Shown here: positions 25,605 to 33,973 of the stretch, in pieces
Numbering within the stretch: the stretch's first letter is position 1
Layout of the letters: each line of letters starts with the position of its first letter
Assembly: GCA_002492525.1 (NCBI GenBank)
Contig: DKZA01000030.1
Span: 1 to 55,844, forward strand
DNA length: 55,844 bases
Direction: 5' to 3'
Source of the DNA: Lachnospiraceae bacterium UBA7086
Lineage (GTDB): Bacteria; Bacillota; Clostridia; Lachnospirales; Lachnospiraceae
Made by a program: the position numbers and the translations under genes
Notes under the pieces: generated by a model
The model's database searches: none
Told to the model about the DNA's origin: nothing
Seen by the model: the letters and a program-made list of their open reading frames with translations, nothing else

Positions 25605-26975
25605 ATGAAGAAGAAAGTGTTATCAGTTTTACTTAGCACAGCTATGGTTGCATCCATGTTAGTTGGCTGCGGCGGAAGCGGCGATACACCGGCGGCACCT
25701 GCGGCTGACAACGGCGGAAGCCAGGACACTGCATCAGCTGGCGATGCAGAGGCACCGGCAGCTGACAACAGCGGAAGCAGTGAAGGTGTTGAGGAGATTA
25801 CCTGGATGTTCTGGGACGACTTAAACGCTACGGAAGATTTGATTTCCATAGGCTATCGTGAGACAGTAGAGAGATTTAACAAAGATTATGAAGGCAAATA
25901 TCACGTTAATGTAGTGACAACGAACCTGGAAGAGTATTATGCAAAGCTGAACGCTCTGGTAGCGGCAGGGGAGACACCTGACTGCTTTATCGTAAGTCCC
26001 GGCCCGAACTTGGATGTATATGTAGATCCCGGTGTAGCGGCTGATCTGACAGATTATCTGAAGGCTGACGGCTGGCTGGATACCTTCAACGGCGGCGAAG
26101 GTGCTTTTTCACAGCAGACTTATGACGGTAAGATTTATGCAGTGCCGTTAAATATTGCAGCAGCATGTGTATTCTATAACACAGAAATGTTTGAGAAGGC
26201 AGGTATCACCACGATGCCTACAGACTGGCAGGGTATGTTAGATGCTTGTGAGAAATTGCAGGCAGCTGGTTACACACCGCTTACCATTTCCGCAGGTACT
26301 GCATGGTGCTTGTCCATGCTGGCAGGTTATCTGTGTGACTCTGAGGGCGTAGACCTTGCGGCTCTCGACAGCGGCAGTGCTTCCTGGCTTGACGCTAACG
26401 TAGTAAGCGCTACCAACAAACTGGTTGAGATTTCCAAGTACTTCCAGCCTACGGCAGCAGGCGATACAAACGATGTGGCTACTGCTAACTTCTACAATGA
26501 AGAAGCAGCAATGCTGATTCAGGGTTCCTGGGCAATCGCACAGATCAACGGTGCTAACCCTGACTTTGAGAGCAAGTGCGGCGTGTTTGCTTTCCCTGGC
26601 ACAGACGGAAGAGTCATTGCGAAGTCCGACAGTCTGGCAATGAGCGCAAACACAGCTCATCCTGACGCAGTTATCGCTTTCATGAAGTACTTCACAGACG
26701 ACACAGCACAGAAGTATACTGCTGAGGTTGGCGGTAAGATTCCTGTAACCACAGTAGAGTATGATGCTTCCAAGGCTCCTGCACAGCTTGCTTATGTAAT
26801 GGATGTATTTGGCAATGCAAAATCTACTTTCGGTTTCTATAACGAGTCCATGGCTACCACAGAGGCTGGCGCATGCTTCGATGACGCGATGGTTGCTATC
26901 TATCTGGGTACTCCTGTAGAGGAAGGACTTGCGACGATAGAAGATTTCTATAAGAATAATGTCTGGAATAAATAA
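25605..26975 (+). CDS. Sugar ABC transporter substrate-binding lipoprotein
   Basis: A 456-residue family 1 solute-binding lipoprotein: signal peptide with lipobox MLVGC (C22), an Ala/Gly/Asp linker to about 60, then the bilobed domain beginning EEITWMFWDDLNATE. It captures a sugar or oligosaccharide outside the membrane for the two permeases downstream. GGGAGG is upstream of ATG 25605. No ATPase gene is in the cluster; such importers often share an MsmK-type ATPase encoded elsewhere. A hairpin after the stop probably raises its level over the permeases. Substrate is likely a xylo- or gluco-oligosaccharide, from the adjacent GH3 enzyme. Confidence 0.92.
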   Translation: MKKKVLSVLLSTAMVASMLVGCGGSGDTPAAPAADNGGSQDTASAGDAEAPAADNSGSSEGVEEITWMFWDDLNATEDLISIGYRETVERFNKDYEGKYHVNVVTTNLEEYYAKLNALVAAGETPDCFIVSPGPNLDVYVDPGVAADLTDYLKADGWLDTFNGGEGAFSQQTYDGKIYAVPLNIAAACVFYNTEMFEKAGITTMPTDWQGMLDACEKLQAAGYTPLTISAGTAWCLSMLAGYLCDSEGVDLAALDSGSASWLDANVVSATNKLVEISKYFQPTAAGDTNDVATANFYNEEAAMLIQGSWAIAQINGANPDFESKCGVFAFPGTDGRVIAKSDSLAMSANTAHPDAVIAFMKYFTDDTAQKYTAEVGGKIPVTTVEYDASKAPAQLAYVMDVFGNAKSTFGFYNESMATTEAGACFDDAMVAIYLGTPVEEGLATIEDFYKNNVWNK

Positions 26976-27003
26976 TCAGTAAAAGTATTATGACACTTTT
27001 TGC

Positions 27004-27036
27004 GCAGGATTGGAGAAATCCAATCCTGCATTTTTC
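27004..27036 (+). terminator. Attenuating terminator after SBP gene
   Basis: GCAGGATTGG pairs perfectly with CCAATCCTGC over a 6-base loop and is followed by ATTTTTCT. It sits between the binding-protein and permease genes, so partial read-through would set their ratio. Confidence 0.8.
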
Positions 27037-27055
27037 TAAGATTTCGGAGGTGTAT

Positions 27056-27943
27056 ATGGACAAATTATTACGAGACAAAAAGGCGATTGTTGTATTTGTT
27101 GCACCGGCATTTCTGTTATTTACATTCGTTTTGTTTATTCCGATTTGTCAGTCAGTCTACTATTCGTTTTGTGACTATAATGCGTTGACAAAACCGGAAT
27201 TTATTGGCTTAGGAAATTACAAACAGTTGTTTACCATAGACAGAACCATGAAAATTGCGCTGAAAAACTCGATGTTTTTCCTTATCTTTTCAGTTGTGAC
27301 ACAGTTGATTGCGGGTTTGATTCTGGCGGCGCTTCTGACCAATATCAAAAAGGGCCGGGACTTTTTTAAAAACGTTTATTATCTGCCCTGCGTATTATCG
27401 TCAGCGGCTTTGGGCCTTTTGTGGATGTTCGTTTTTACGCCAAAACTGGGTATCAATCAGATCCTGGCACAGTTTGGTATAGAAGGGCCTCTCTGGCTGA
27501 TGGATACCAAGGGCTTCATTATTCTTCCCATGTGGGTGATCGCTTCCGTTTCCCTGTGGCAGTATGTGGGGCAGTCCATGATGCTTTACATGGCGCAGAT
27601 TTCGGGTATCAGCAGCTCCTTGTATGAGGCATCTTATATTGATGGGTGTACAAAGGCACAGGCTTTCCGATATATTACCCTGCCTTTGATCAGACCTATG
27701 GTGGCCACGGCGATGTCCTTAAATGCCATCGGTTCCCTGAAGTTCTTCGATCTGATCTTCAATATGACGGAGGGCGGCCCGAACCATATGACAGATGTGC
27801 TGGCAACTCATCTTTATCAGCAGGGCTTTAAGTATTTCAAATACGGTTATGCGAGCGCAATCGGTACGGTGCTTCTGGTGATGTGTCTGATCGTGACATT
27901 TATCATCAACAAGTTTGTCAAAGTCGAAAATTATGAAATGTAA
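27056..27943 (+). CDS. Sugar ABC transporter permease (MalF-type)
   Basis: A 295-residue inner-membrane permease with six predicted helices. The EAA loop contacting the ATPase reads EASYIDGCTKAQAFRYITLPLIRP. ATG 27056 is set by CGGAGG 5-6 bases upstream; the open frame to 26990 runs through the terminator hairpin and is excluded. It pairs with the permease that starts 14 bp after its stop. Confidence 0.92.
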   Translation: MDKLLRDKKAIVVFVAPAFLLFTFVLFIPICQSVYYSFCDYNALTKPEFIGLGNYKQLFTIDRTMKIALKNSMFFLIFSVVTQLIAGLILAALLTNIKKGRDFFKNVYYLPCVLSSAALGLLWMFVFTPKLGINQILAQFGIEGPLWLMDTKGFIILPMWVIASVSLWQYVGQSMMLYMAQISGISSSLYEASYIDGCTKAQAFRYITLPLIRPMVATAMSLNAIGSLKFFDLIFNMTEGGPNHMTDVLATHLYQQGFKYFKYGYASAIGTVLLVMCLIVTFIINKFVKVENYEM

Positions 27944-27956
27944 GGAGGCGGGGAAA

Positions 27957-28799
27957 ATGAGTAAAACAGGAAAAAAGAAATCAAAAATCTCAACGAAGAT
28001 TATTTACGTATTTTTGTCCCTTCTGGCTGTTATCTATTTGCTGCCTCTTGTGTGGGTCATTTATGTTTCACTGAAAGATGATAAGACACTGTTTGTCTCA
28101 CCCTGGGCATTGCCGGAGCGGCCGATGATTGAAAACTATACCTTTGCATGGACTGCCGGCAAACTGGGAACTGCAACCTTAAATTCGGCTTTGGTCTGCG
28201 GGGTTACTCTGATTCTCTGTCTGCTGATAGGTTCTATGGCAGCCTTTGCCATCGGCAGAATGAAATGGAAATTATCGGGCGCCGTGATGACATATTTCCT
28301 GACTGGTATGATGATTCCGGTGCACTGTATTCTGATTCCGGTATTTACCAGATTTTCCAAGATGCATCTGACCAACAGTCAGTTGGGATTGATACTGCCT
28401 TATCTGACATTGTCTCTGCCGATTACGATTTTTATCATGACAGGATTCTTTCAGAGTCTGCCAAATGAATTGTTTGAATCGGCTTGTATTGACGGTTGTT
28501 CTATTTACAGATCCTTTACGCGGATTGCCCTGCCGCTTTCCAAGACGGGATTGTTTGTGACAGGATTGATGACTTTTGTAGCCAACTGGAATGAATTGCT
28601 TCTGGCTATGGTGTTTATCTCTGATGATACCAAGAAGACACTGCCGGTTTCCCTGTCAAAATTTGTAGGGCCGTATAATACCAATTATTCACAGATGTTT
28701 GCGGCTATTGTTATTGCAATCATACCTACGATTATTGTGTACTGTATGTTCAGTAACCAGATTGTAGAAGGTCTGACACAAGGTGCTGTAAAAGGATAA
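27957..28799 (+). CDS. Sugar ABC transporter permease (MalG-type)
   Basis: A 280-residue partner permease. The Lys-rich N-terminus is cytoplasmic, six helices follow, and the EAA loop reads ESACIDGCSIYRSFTRIALP. It ends VEGLTQGAVKG, the usual C-terminus of this family. AAGGAGG precedes ATG 27957; an upstream in-frame ATG at 27915 lies in the previous gene. Confidence 0.92.
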   Translation: MSKTGKKKSKISTKIIYVFLSLLAVIYLLPLVWVIYVSLKDDKTLFVSPWALPERPMIENYTFAWTAGKLGTATLNSALVCGVTLILCLLIGSMAAFAIGRMKWKLSGAVMTYFLTGMMIPVHCILIPVFTRFSKMHLTNSQLGLILPYLTLSLPITIFIMTGFFQSLPNELFESACIDGCSIYRSFTRIALPLSKTGLFVTGLMTFVANWNELLLAMVFISDDTKKTLPVSLSKFVGPYNTNYSQMFAAIVIAIIPTIIVYCMFSNQIVEGLTQGAVKG

Positions 28800-28853
28800 G
28801 GTACATCAATAGTAGACAGTAAATGATGGCAGAAACGGGAAGGAAACAGAGAG

Positions 28854-30977
28854 ATGGTGAATCGTGATAAAGCCAGAGCGCAGGCCAGGGAGCGCGCAAA
28901 AGAGTTAGTGAGTCGGATGACGATAGAGGAGAGGGCTTCTCAGTTACGCTATGACGCTCCGGCCATCGAGAGGCTGGGAGTACCGGCCTATAACTGGTGG
29001 GGAGAGGCTCTGCATGGTGTGGCAAGAGCAGGGGTAGCAACCAGCTTTCCTCAGGCAATCGGCATGGCGGCCACTTTTGATACGGAACTGATACATAAAG
29101 CCGGAGATGTAGCGGCGACGGAAGGAAGAGCGAAGTACAATGCTTATTCCGCGGAAAACGACAGGGATATTTATAAAGGATTGACGTTTTGGTCTCCCAA
29201 TGTCAATATTTTCAGAGATCCCAGATGGGGCAGGGGACAGGAAACCTTTGGAGAAGATCCCTATCTGACTTCCAGACTGGGCGTGGCTTATGTGGAAGGA
29301 TTGCAGGGCGATGATGATGAAGTATTGAAATCAGCAGCCTGTGCCAAACATTTTGCAGTTCATTCCGGCCCGGAAGCAGTGCGGCATGAATTTAATGCGG
29401 TGGCGACTAAGAAGGATATGGAAGAGACGTATCTGCCGGCATTTAAAGCCTGTGTGCAGGAAGCCGGTGTGGAAGCAGTGATGGGCGCTTATAACAGGAC
29501 CAATGGAGAACCCTGTTGCGGCAGTCCTACCCTGATGAAAGGAATCTTGAGAGACGAATGGGGATTTCAGGGGCATTTTGTATCGGACTGTTGGGCCATC
29601 AAAGATTTTCATGAAAATCATATGGTGACTCATACCATGGAAGAATCAGCGGCTCTGGCCTTAAAGTCCGGTTGTGACATTAACTGTGGGGTGACTTATC
29701 TCCACCTGTTAAAAGCATTGCAGGAAGGGCTTGTGACGGAAGAAGAGATTACGGAGGCGGCTGTGCGTGCTTTTACAGCACGTTTCCTGCTGGGGCTTTT
29801 TGATGAGAGCAAATATGATCAGATTTCTTATGATAAGGTGGAGTGTGAAGAGCATCTGGCCGTGGCGGATCAGATGACCAAGGAGTCAGTTGTGCTTCTG
29901 AAAAATGACGGTATCCTGCCTCTTAATGTACAGGATGGTAAGATCATCGGCGTGATAGGACCTAATGCGAACAGCAGAGAGGCGTTGGTAGGAAATTATC
30001 ATGGAACATCCTCAAGATATATTACGATTTTGGAAGGAATACAGGATAAAGTCGGACATAATGGTAGAGTTTTATATTCGGAAGGCTCTCATTTATTTAA
30101 GGACCGTGTGGAGGAACTTGCCTGGAAGAACGATCGTATTGCAGAAGCGGTTGTGGTGGCCAAACACAGTGATGTGGTAATTCTCTGCCTAGGGTTAAAT
30201 GAGACGCTGGAAGGCGAGGAAGGAGATACAGGCAACAGTTATGCTTCCGGTGATAAGGCAGATCTTAATCTGCCGCAGTGCCAGAGAGATTTGATGGAAG
30301 CGGTGCTTGCGGTGGGTAAACCTGTGATCGTGTGCCTGATGGCGGGCAGCGCCATTGATCTGTCCATGGCGGACGAGAAAGCGGCGGCAGTGATGCAGCT
30401 ATGGTATCCTGGAGCCAGAGGCGGCAGTGCAGTGGCGGATCTTCTTTTTGGAGATGTATCGCCTTCCGGTAAGTTATCGGTGACTTTCTATCGCTCCCTT
30501 TCGGAACTGCCTGATTTTGAGGATTATTCTATGAAAGGAAGAACCTACCGCTATATGACGCAGGAGGCTCTGTACCCATTCGGTTATGGACTGACTTACG
30601 GTAATGTGGCAGTGGAAGATGTACAGATCATTGCACAGGATAATAATTCCCGGGATATAACGCTGCGGGTGGATGTGAGGAACAAGGGCAGTGTAGAGAC
30701 GAAGGATGTGGTGCAGGTTTATGTGAAAGATTCGGAATCGGAATTTGCTGTACCCAATTACAGTCTGTGTGCTTTTACCAGGGTGTGTCTGAAAGCGGGA
30801 GAGAGGCAAAATATTGAACTTCAGGTGTCTGGAAATGCTTTCTGTGCGGTGGACGAAGAAGGGAAGCGTGTTAAGGACAGTAACAGATATGTTCTCTTTA
30901 TAGGAATGGGACAGCCGGATAAGAGGACGGAAGAATTGACAGGAAATAAATGTGTGAGAGTGGATGTAGTTTTTTAA
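28854..30977 (+). CDS. Glycoside hydrolase family 3, beta-xylosidase-like
   Basis: A 707-residue GH3 enzyme with no signal peptide, so it acts on imported oligosaccharides in the cytoplasm. YNWWGEALHGVARAG near the N-terminus and RDPRWGRGQETFGEDPYLTS are typical of the beta-xylosidase/alpha-arabinofuranosidase branch; the nucleophile is D245 in GHFVSDCWAI. The (alpha/beta)8 domain (about 30-310), the alpha/beta sandwich (about 345-560) and a fibronectin III-like C-terminus (about 610-700) are in normal order. It is last in the importer operon. Xylosidase specificity is inferred; a beta-glucosidase is possible. Confidence 0.88.
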   Translation: MVNRDKARAQARERAKELVSRMTIEERASQLRYDAPAIERLGVPAYNWWGEALHGVARAGVATSFPQAIGMAATFDTELIHKAGDVAATEGRAKYNAYSAENDRDIYKGLTFWSPNVNIFRDPRWGRGQETFGEDPYLTSRLGVAYVEGLQGDDDEVLKSAACAKHFAVHSGPEAVRHEFNAVATKKDMEETYLPAFKACVQEAGVEAVMGAYNRTNGEPCCGSPTLMKGILRDEWGFQGHFVSDCWAIKDFHENHMVTHTMEESAALALKSGCDINCGVTYLHLLKALQEGLVTEEEITEAAVRAFTARFLLGLFDESKYDQISYDKVECEEHLAVADQMTKESVVLLKNDGILPLNVQDGKIIGVIGPNANSREALVGNYHGTSSRYITILEGIQDKVGHNGRVLYSEGSHLFKDRVEELAWKNDRIAEAVVVAKHSDVVILCLGLNETLEGEEGDTGNSYASGDKADLNLPQCQRDLMEAVLAVGKPVIVCLMAGSAIDLSMADEKAAAVMQLWYPGARGGSAVADLLFGDVSPSGKLSVTFYRSLSELPDFEDYSMKGRTYRYMTQEALYPFGYGLTYGNVAVEDVQIIAQDNNSRDITLRVDVRNKGSVETKDVVQVYVKDSESEFAVPNYSLCAFTRVCLKAGERQNIELQVSGNAFCAVDEEGKRVKDSNRYVLFIGMGQPDKRTEELTGNKCVRVDVVF

Positions 30978-30990
30978 AGAATTGATTTGA

Positions 30991-31024
30991 GGACGCAGGC
31001 GGATTGGCCTGCGTCCTTTTTAGA
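30991..31024 (+). terminator. Intrinsic terminator of the importer-GH3 operon
   Basis: GGACGCAGG pairs perfectly with CCTGCGTCC over a 7-base loop and is followed by TTTTTAG. Confidence 0.9.
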
Positions 31025-31074
31025 ATTATGGCTTTTCACGGCTGACTTCACATAGGCGTGATCATAAATTATGG

Positions 31075-31104
31075 TTGCGGACAAGCGGGCGGGTAGGGTA
31101 TACT
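31075..31104 (+). promoter_or_regulatory. thrH promoter
   Basis: TTGCGG (31075-31080), an 18-bp spacer and TATACT (31099-31104) lie 84 bp upstream of the chosen start. Confidence 0.5.
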
Positions 31105-31187
31105 AAATTATAGGAAGAAAATGACTGTGTCTGCGTTGTGTTGTTCTTCTATAATAATTTATGGAGAAGTTGGAGGAGCGTATAAAT

Positions 31188-31793
31188 ATGAATATTGTTT
31201 GTCTGGATCTGGAAGGGGTGTTGGTGCCGGAGATCTGGATTGCGTTTGCGAAAGAAAGCGGGATTCCGGAACTGACAAGAACTACCAGGGATGAGCCTGA
31301 TTATGATAAACTGATGAACTGGAGACTGGGTATCCTGCAAGAACATGGGCTTGGACTGAAAGAAATCCAGGAGACTATCGCAAAGATTGATCCCATACCC
31401 GGAGCGAAAGAATTCCTGGACGAACTCAGAAGGATGACGCAGGTAATTATCATCAGCGATACTTTTACACAGTTTGCGGGCCCGCTGATGGAGAAGCTGG
31501 GCTTCCCTACTATCTTTTGCAATTCTCTGGATGTTGCGCCGGATGGGAGAATCACAGGTTTTAAGATGCGGATTGAAAACTCGAAACTTACCACGGTCAA
31601 GGCATTGCAGTCGATCGGATATGATACCATAGCCTGCGGAGACAGTCACAACGATCTGGCAATGATTATGGCCAGCAAAGCAGGTTTTTTATTCAAGAGT
31701 ACTGAGCAGATCAAGAAAGATTATCCGCAGCTTCCGGCTTATGAGACTTATGAGGAGTTGATGGAGGCCATTAAGAGAGCGATCGCGCAGTGA
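31188..31793 (+). CDS. thrH: ThrH phosphoserine phosphatase / homoserine phosphotransferase
   Basis: A 201-residue HAD-superfamily enzyme closely resembling Pseudomonas ThrH, which dephosphorylates phosphoserine and can transfer the phosphate to homoserine. The motif I CLDLEGVLVPEIW (D7, E9) has Glu at the second acidic position as in ThrH; ISDTFTQF and CGDSHNDLAM supply motifs II and IV. GGAGGA lies 10 bases upstream of ATG 31188. The pathway link is serine and, via homoserine, threonine; glyA, hom and lysC lie 8-12 kb downstream. Confidence 0.88.
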   Translation: MNIVCLDLEGVLVPEIWIAFAKESGIPELTRTTRDEPDYDKLMNWRLGILQEHGLGLKEIQETIAKIDPIPGAKEFLDELRRMTQVIIISDTFTQFAGPLMEKLGFPTIFCNSLDVAPDGRITGFKMRIENSKLTTVKALQSIGYDTIACGDSHNDLAMIMASKAGFLFKSTEQIKKDYPQLPAYETYEELMEAIKRAIAQ

Positions 31794-31862
31794 CACTGTT
31801 GACGCGAAAGGAAATGAATATTACAGAAAGGGTACGGATTATCGTACAAAAGGAGGCAGGGC

Positions 31863-32156
31863 ATGAAGTGTGTACGTGCAGCATTTGAGGTAAACGTAGA
31901 GAAGTATGAAGCAGGAAAAGGTATGGAGGATGGTTTTGAACTCTGGACGGATGTGGTGACGAGAGGATGGTTTGTGACAGATTCCCTGATTCAGATCAAG
32001 AAAGAAAACGGAGCCATTGTTTGTCCGTATATTCTGCATAGGAGAGGAAAGACCTTTATCGGGGAAGGTGATTATATCATTACGGAAGCAGACGGTTCCA
32101 GGCATGTATGCTGTAAGGAAAAAATCTTTTCCAGATATATTCCTGTGGAGGAATAG
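31863..32156 (+). CDS. Small hypothetical protein
   Basis: A 97-residue soluble protein that I do not recognise. It begins MKCVRAAFEVNVEKYEAGKG behind AAAGGAGG and reads as mixed alpha/beta (KTFIGEGDYIITEADGSRHVC) with a Cys pair near the end. The first residues and the phrase FIGEGDYIIT suggest a small PGDYI-like fold, but this is not a firm match. It sits 70 bp after thrH and may share its transcript; a terminator follows. Confidence 0.6.
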   Translation: MKCVRAAFEVNVEKYEAGKGMEDGFELWTDVVTRGWFVTDSLIQIKKENGAIVCPYILHRRGKTFIGEGDYIITEADGSRHVCCKEKIFSRYIPVEE

Positions 32157-32181
32157 CATTTTCATAAATTTTATGTAAACT

Positions 32182-32208
32182 AAAGGACCGTTTTCCAACG
32201 GTCCTTTT
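32182..32208 (+). terminator. Intrinsic terminator
   Basis: AAGGACCGTT pairs perfectly with AACGGTCCTT over TTCC, followed by TTAT. Confidence 0.88.
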
Positions 32209-32212
32209 ATGT

Positions 32213-32283
32213 TATAGGAAATTCCTTCGCTTATCCGAGGCTGCGAAGCAGTCCTCGTAATCGAGCTTTGCTCGATTTTTTTA
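32213..32283 (+). repeat. Dispersed intergenic repeat, copy 2, ending as a terminator
   Basis: Same core as near 4079: CTTATCCGAGGCTGCGAAGC then AGTCCTCG. Here it is preceded by TAGGAAATTCCTTCG and followed by TCGAGC-ttt-GCTCGA and T7, a clear + strand intrinsic terminator. It is in tandem behind another terminator and overlaps the stop of the reverse-strand deacylase gene. Confidence 0.8.
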
Positions 32284-32757
32284 TGTGATCTCACATAATT
32301 GAAAAGAGATTATTTCTGCCAGATCTGTTAAGTCCATTTCAATCTGAAATCCTATTTTGCCCGCGCTGAAAATAATTTCCTTATAATTTCCGGCACTGGA
32401 ATCTATGACGGTGGTAAAATATTTCTTCATGCCGATAGGGGAGCAGCCACCATGGATATAGCCTGTTAAGGGAAGTAATTCTTTGGATTTTATCATACTG
32501 ATATTTTTCTCGCCGACAGCCTGGGCGGCCTTCTTTAGATCCAATTCTGCGTTTACTGGTACCAGGAACACATAATGATTGCCGGATTTTCCAATCGTAA
32601 CCAACGTTTTGAAAACCCTGTCCGGATCTTCGCCTAGATAATGGGCTACATCCAGACCGCTTATGACATCTGAGCGGGAATAATCATGTATTTTAAAGTT
32701 GAATTTCTTCTGTTCCAGCAATCGGATGGCATTGGTTTTTTCTTCTTTATTCTTCAT
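32281..32757 (-). CDS. ybaK: Cys-tRNA(Pro) deacylase, YbaK/EbsC family
   Basis: A 158-residue trans-editing enzyme that hydrolyses cysteine mischarged on tRNA-Pro. Matching motifs are VFKTLVTIGKSGNHYVFLVPVNAELDLKKAA (about 49-78), whose first Lys is the conserved catalytic lysine, and the GGCSPIGMKK loop (about 108-117). Length is normal. GGAGG lies upstream of the ATG at 32757. It is probably co-transcribed with the gene at 32794, 36 bp upstream. Confidence 0.9.
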   Translation of the reverse strand: MKNKEEKTNAIRLLEQKKFNFKIHDYSRSDVISGLDVAHYLGEDPDRVFKTLVTIGKSGNHYVFLVPVNAELDLKKAAQAVGEKNISMIKSKELLPLTGYIHGGCSPIGMKKYFTTVIDSSAGNYKEIIFSAGKIGFQIEMDLTDLAEIISFQLCEIT

Positions 32758-32793
32758 AGGGATCCTCCATGTCAGGGCAGTTTACAGTACTTG

Positions 32794-33234
32794 TTACCAC
32801 CACTCAAAAACTTTTTTAAAATAAACGATATGTACACAATGGTCCGTATTCCAGTTCCGTGCGTATTCCTCATCGTAATCCAGTTCGTATATTGCCGTGT
32901 CGCTCATGGCGCTATAGCCCACAATCTCTATGTTTTTGAGCTTCCAGGCAGGATTGTGGGTTTCAATATATTCTTTTGCCGCCTCCGTTTCCATCTCACA
33001 GTCGAGAACCTTTTCCGCCTTTATATGGGGCCAATATACATCAGAAAGCCATGCCTTGACGGGATACACCTCCACAGAGCCTTCCGGAAGATTCAGACTT
33101 TCTATTCGCCATGAGACCAGGCATTTCCAGCAGGGAATGTACAGCAACGCGGCTGATAGAATCAGTGCTGCTAATATAACGGCAATCAGAATTACTTTTT
33201 GGCGGGCCGTACAGTTCTTCCATTTCAGAGCCAT
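32794..33234 (-). CDS. Membrane-anchored hypothetical protein
   Basis: A 146-residue protein with one N-terminal helix (about 13-35) and an extracytoplasmic domain of about 110 residues containing aromatic and acidic residues (DYDEEYARNWNTDHCVHIVYF). It has no recognised family. AAGGAGG precedes the ATG. It lies directly upstream of ybaK on the same strand. Confidence 0.6.
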   Translation of the reverse strand: MALKWKNCTARQKVILIAVILAALILSAALLYIPCWKCLVSWRIESLNLPEGSVEVYPVKAWLSDVYWPHIKAEKVLDCEMETEAAKEYIETHNPAWKLKNIEIVGYSAMSDTAIYELDYDEEYARNWNTDHCVHIVYFKKVFEWW

Positions 33235-33302
33235 AGTTACCTCCTTGTTATTCTGTTTATGATTTTACTACAAGAAAGATTCAGGTGTCAAAAGGTTCAG
33301 CC

Positions 33303-33518
33303 ATGCACATTCATAAGTTGTCGGACGTCCGCCCTATGAAAATGATTGATCTGATCACAAATTTTAGGATTGCGGTTTTCATTGTCCTGTTTATAGGACT
33401 TACAAAATGGTATGGTAGTCATATCAAAGGTTTCAGGTATATCAGGGTGCTGTTAGCCAGGCGGCAGAGAACGGACGATTTTGGAAAGAAACAGAAGAAA
33501 GGCGGGCGATACTTATGA
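33303..33518 (+). CDS. Possible small membrane protein
   Basis: A 71-residue ORF with one hydrophobic helix (NFRIAVFIVLFIGLTKW) flanked by basic residues and ending in a Lys/Arg-rich tail. No ribosome-binding site is visible at ATG 33303 or at the internal ATGs at 33336 and 33342. The stop overlaps the next start in ATGA (33515-33518), which supports translational coupling. It may be real or a remnant. Confidence 0.4.
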   Translation: MHIHKLSDVRPMKMIDLITNFRIAVFIVLFIGLTKWYGSHIKGFRYIRVLLARRQRTDDFGKKQKKGGRYL

Positions 33519-33874
33519 AAAATCGATTTGGCATAGCAACTACGCTGCTGATTTTATTGATTGCTTTTTGCATGGGAGGAACGGTGTTTAGCAAGGAGAG
33601 TGCAGGACAGGTCAAGGAAAACGAGCGTTATACGGCGTGGGAGCAGACCTTTTTGGAAAGTATCAGAAGCAGACTGACCGGGCAGGGATATCCAAACAGC
33701 GGTATCACAATGAACTGGGTTAAGAAGGATGGCAGACGTACCTATACGATGACTGTCCATCACAGACAGATAAGCGGACTTTCCGAAGAGGAGCGGGAAC
33801 AGTTGGTGCAGGTACTTTCCCAGGAAGAATTCGGGGATGAAGACTGCGGTATGTTTATTGTGCTTGAGGATTGA
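33515..33874 (+). CDS. Small secreted or anchored protein
   Basis: A 119-residue protein with a signal peptide or anchor (LLILLIAFCMGGTVFSKES) and a compact charged domain (WVKKDGRRTYTMTVHHRQIS; LSEEEREQLVQVLSQEEFGD). Family unknown. It starts within the stop of the preceding ORF (ATGA overlap). The region just after its stop carries the SOS promoter of the next gene. Confidence 0.6.
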   Translation: MKNRFGIATTLLILLIAFCMGGTVFSKESAGQVKENERYTAWEQTFLESIRSRLTGQGYPNSGITMNWVKKDGRRTYTMTVHHRQISGLSEEEREQLVQVLSQEEFGDEDCGMFIVLED

Positions 33875-33892
33875 TCGTAATAGATGGGCAAT

Positions 33893-33939
33893 TGACATAA
33901 CAGAACATTTGTTCTATAATAAATTAGAACAAATGTTCT
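33893..33939 (+). promoter_or_regulatory. SOS promoter with two LexA boxes
   Basis: TTGACA (33893-33898), a 17-bp spacer and TATAAT (33916-33921) form a perfect consensus promoter. A Gram-positive LexA box GAACATTTGTTC (33904-33915) fills the spacer and a second, GAACAAATGTTC (33928-33939), covers the start site. Both fit GAACN4GTTC as perfect palindromes, 24 bp apart. Confidence 0.88.
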
Positions 33940-33973
33940 GCATAAAATAAGTAATTTTTGCGAGGGGAAAGGA

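Noticed and set aside
33284..33296. GGTGTCAAAAGGT, identical to 13 bases of the palindromic element's end
   Set aside because: No other part of the element and no inverted partner is nearby; probably chance or too small a remnant to call.
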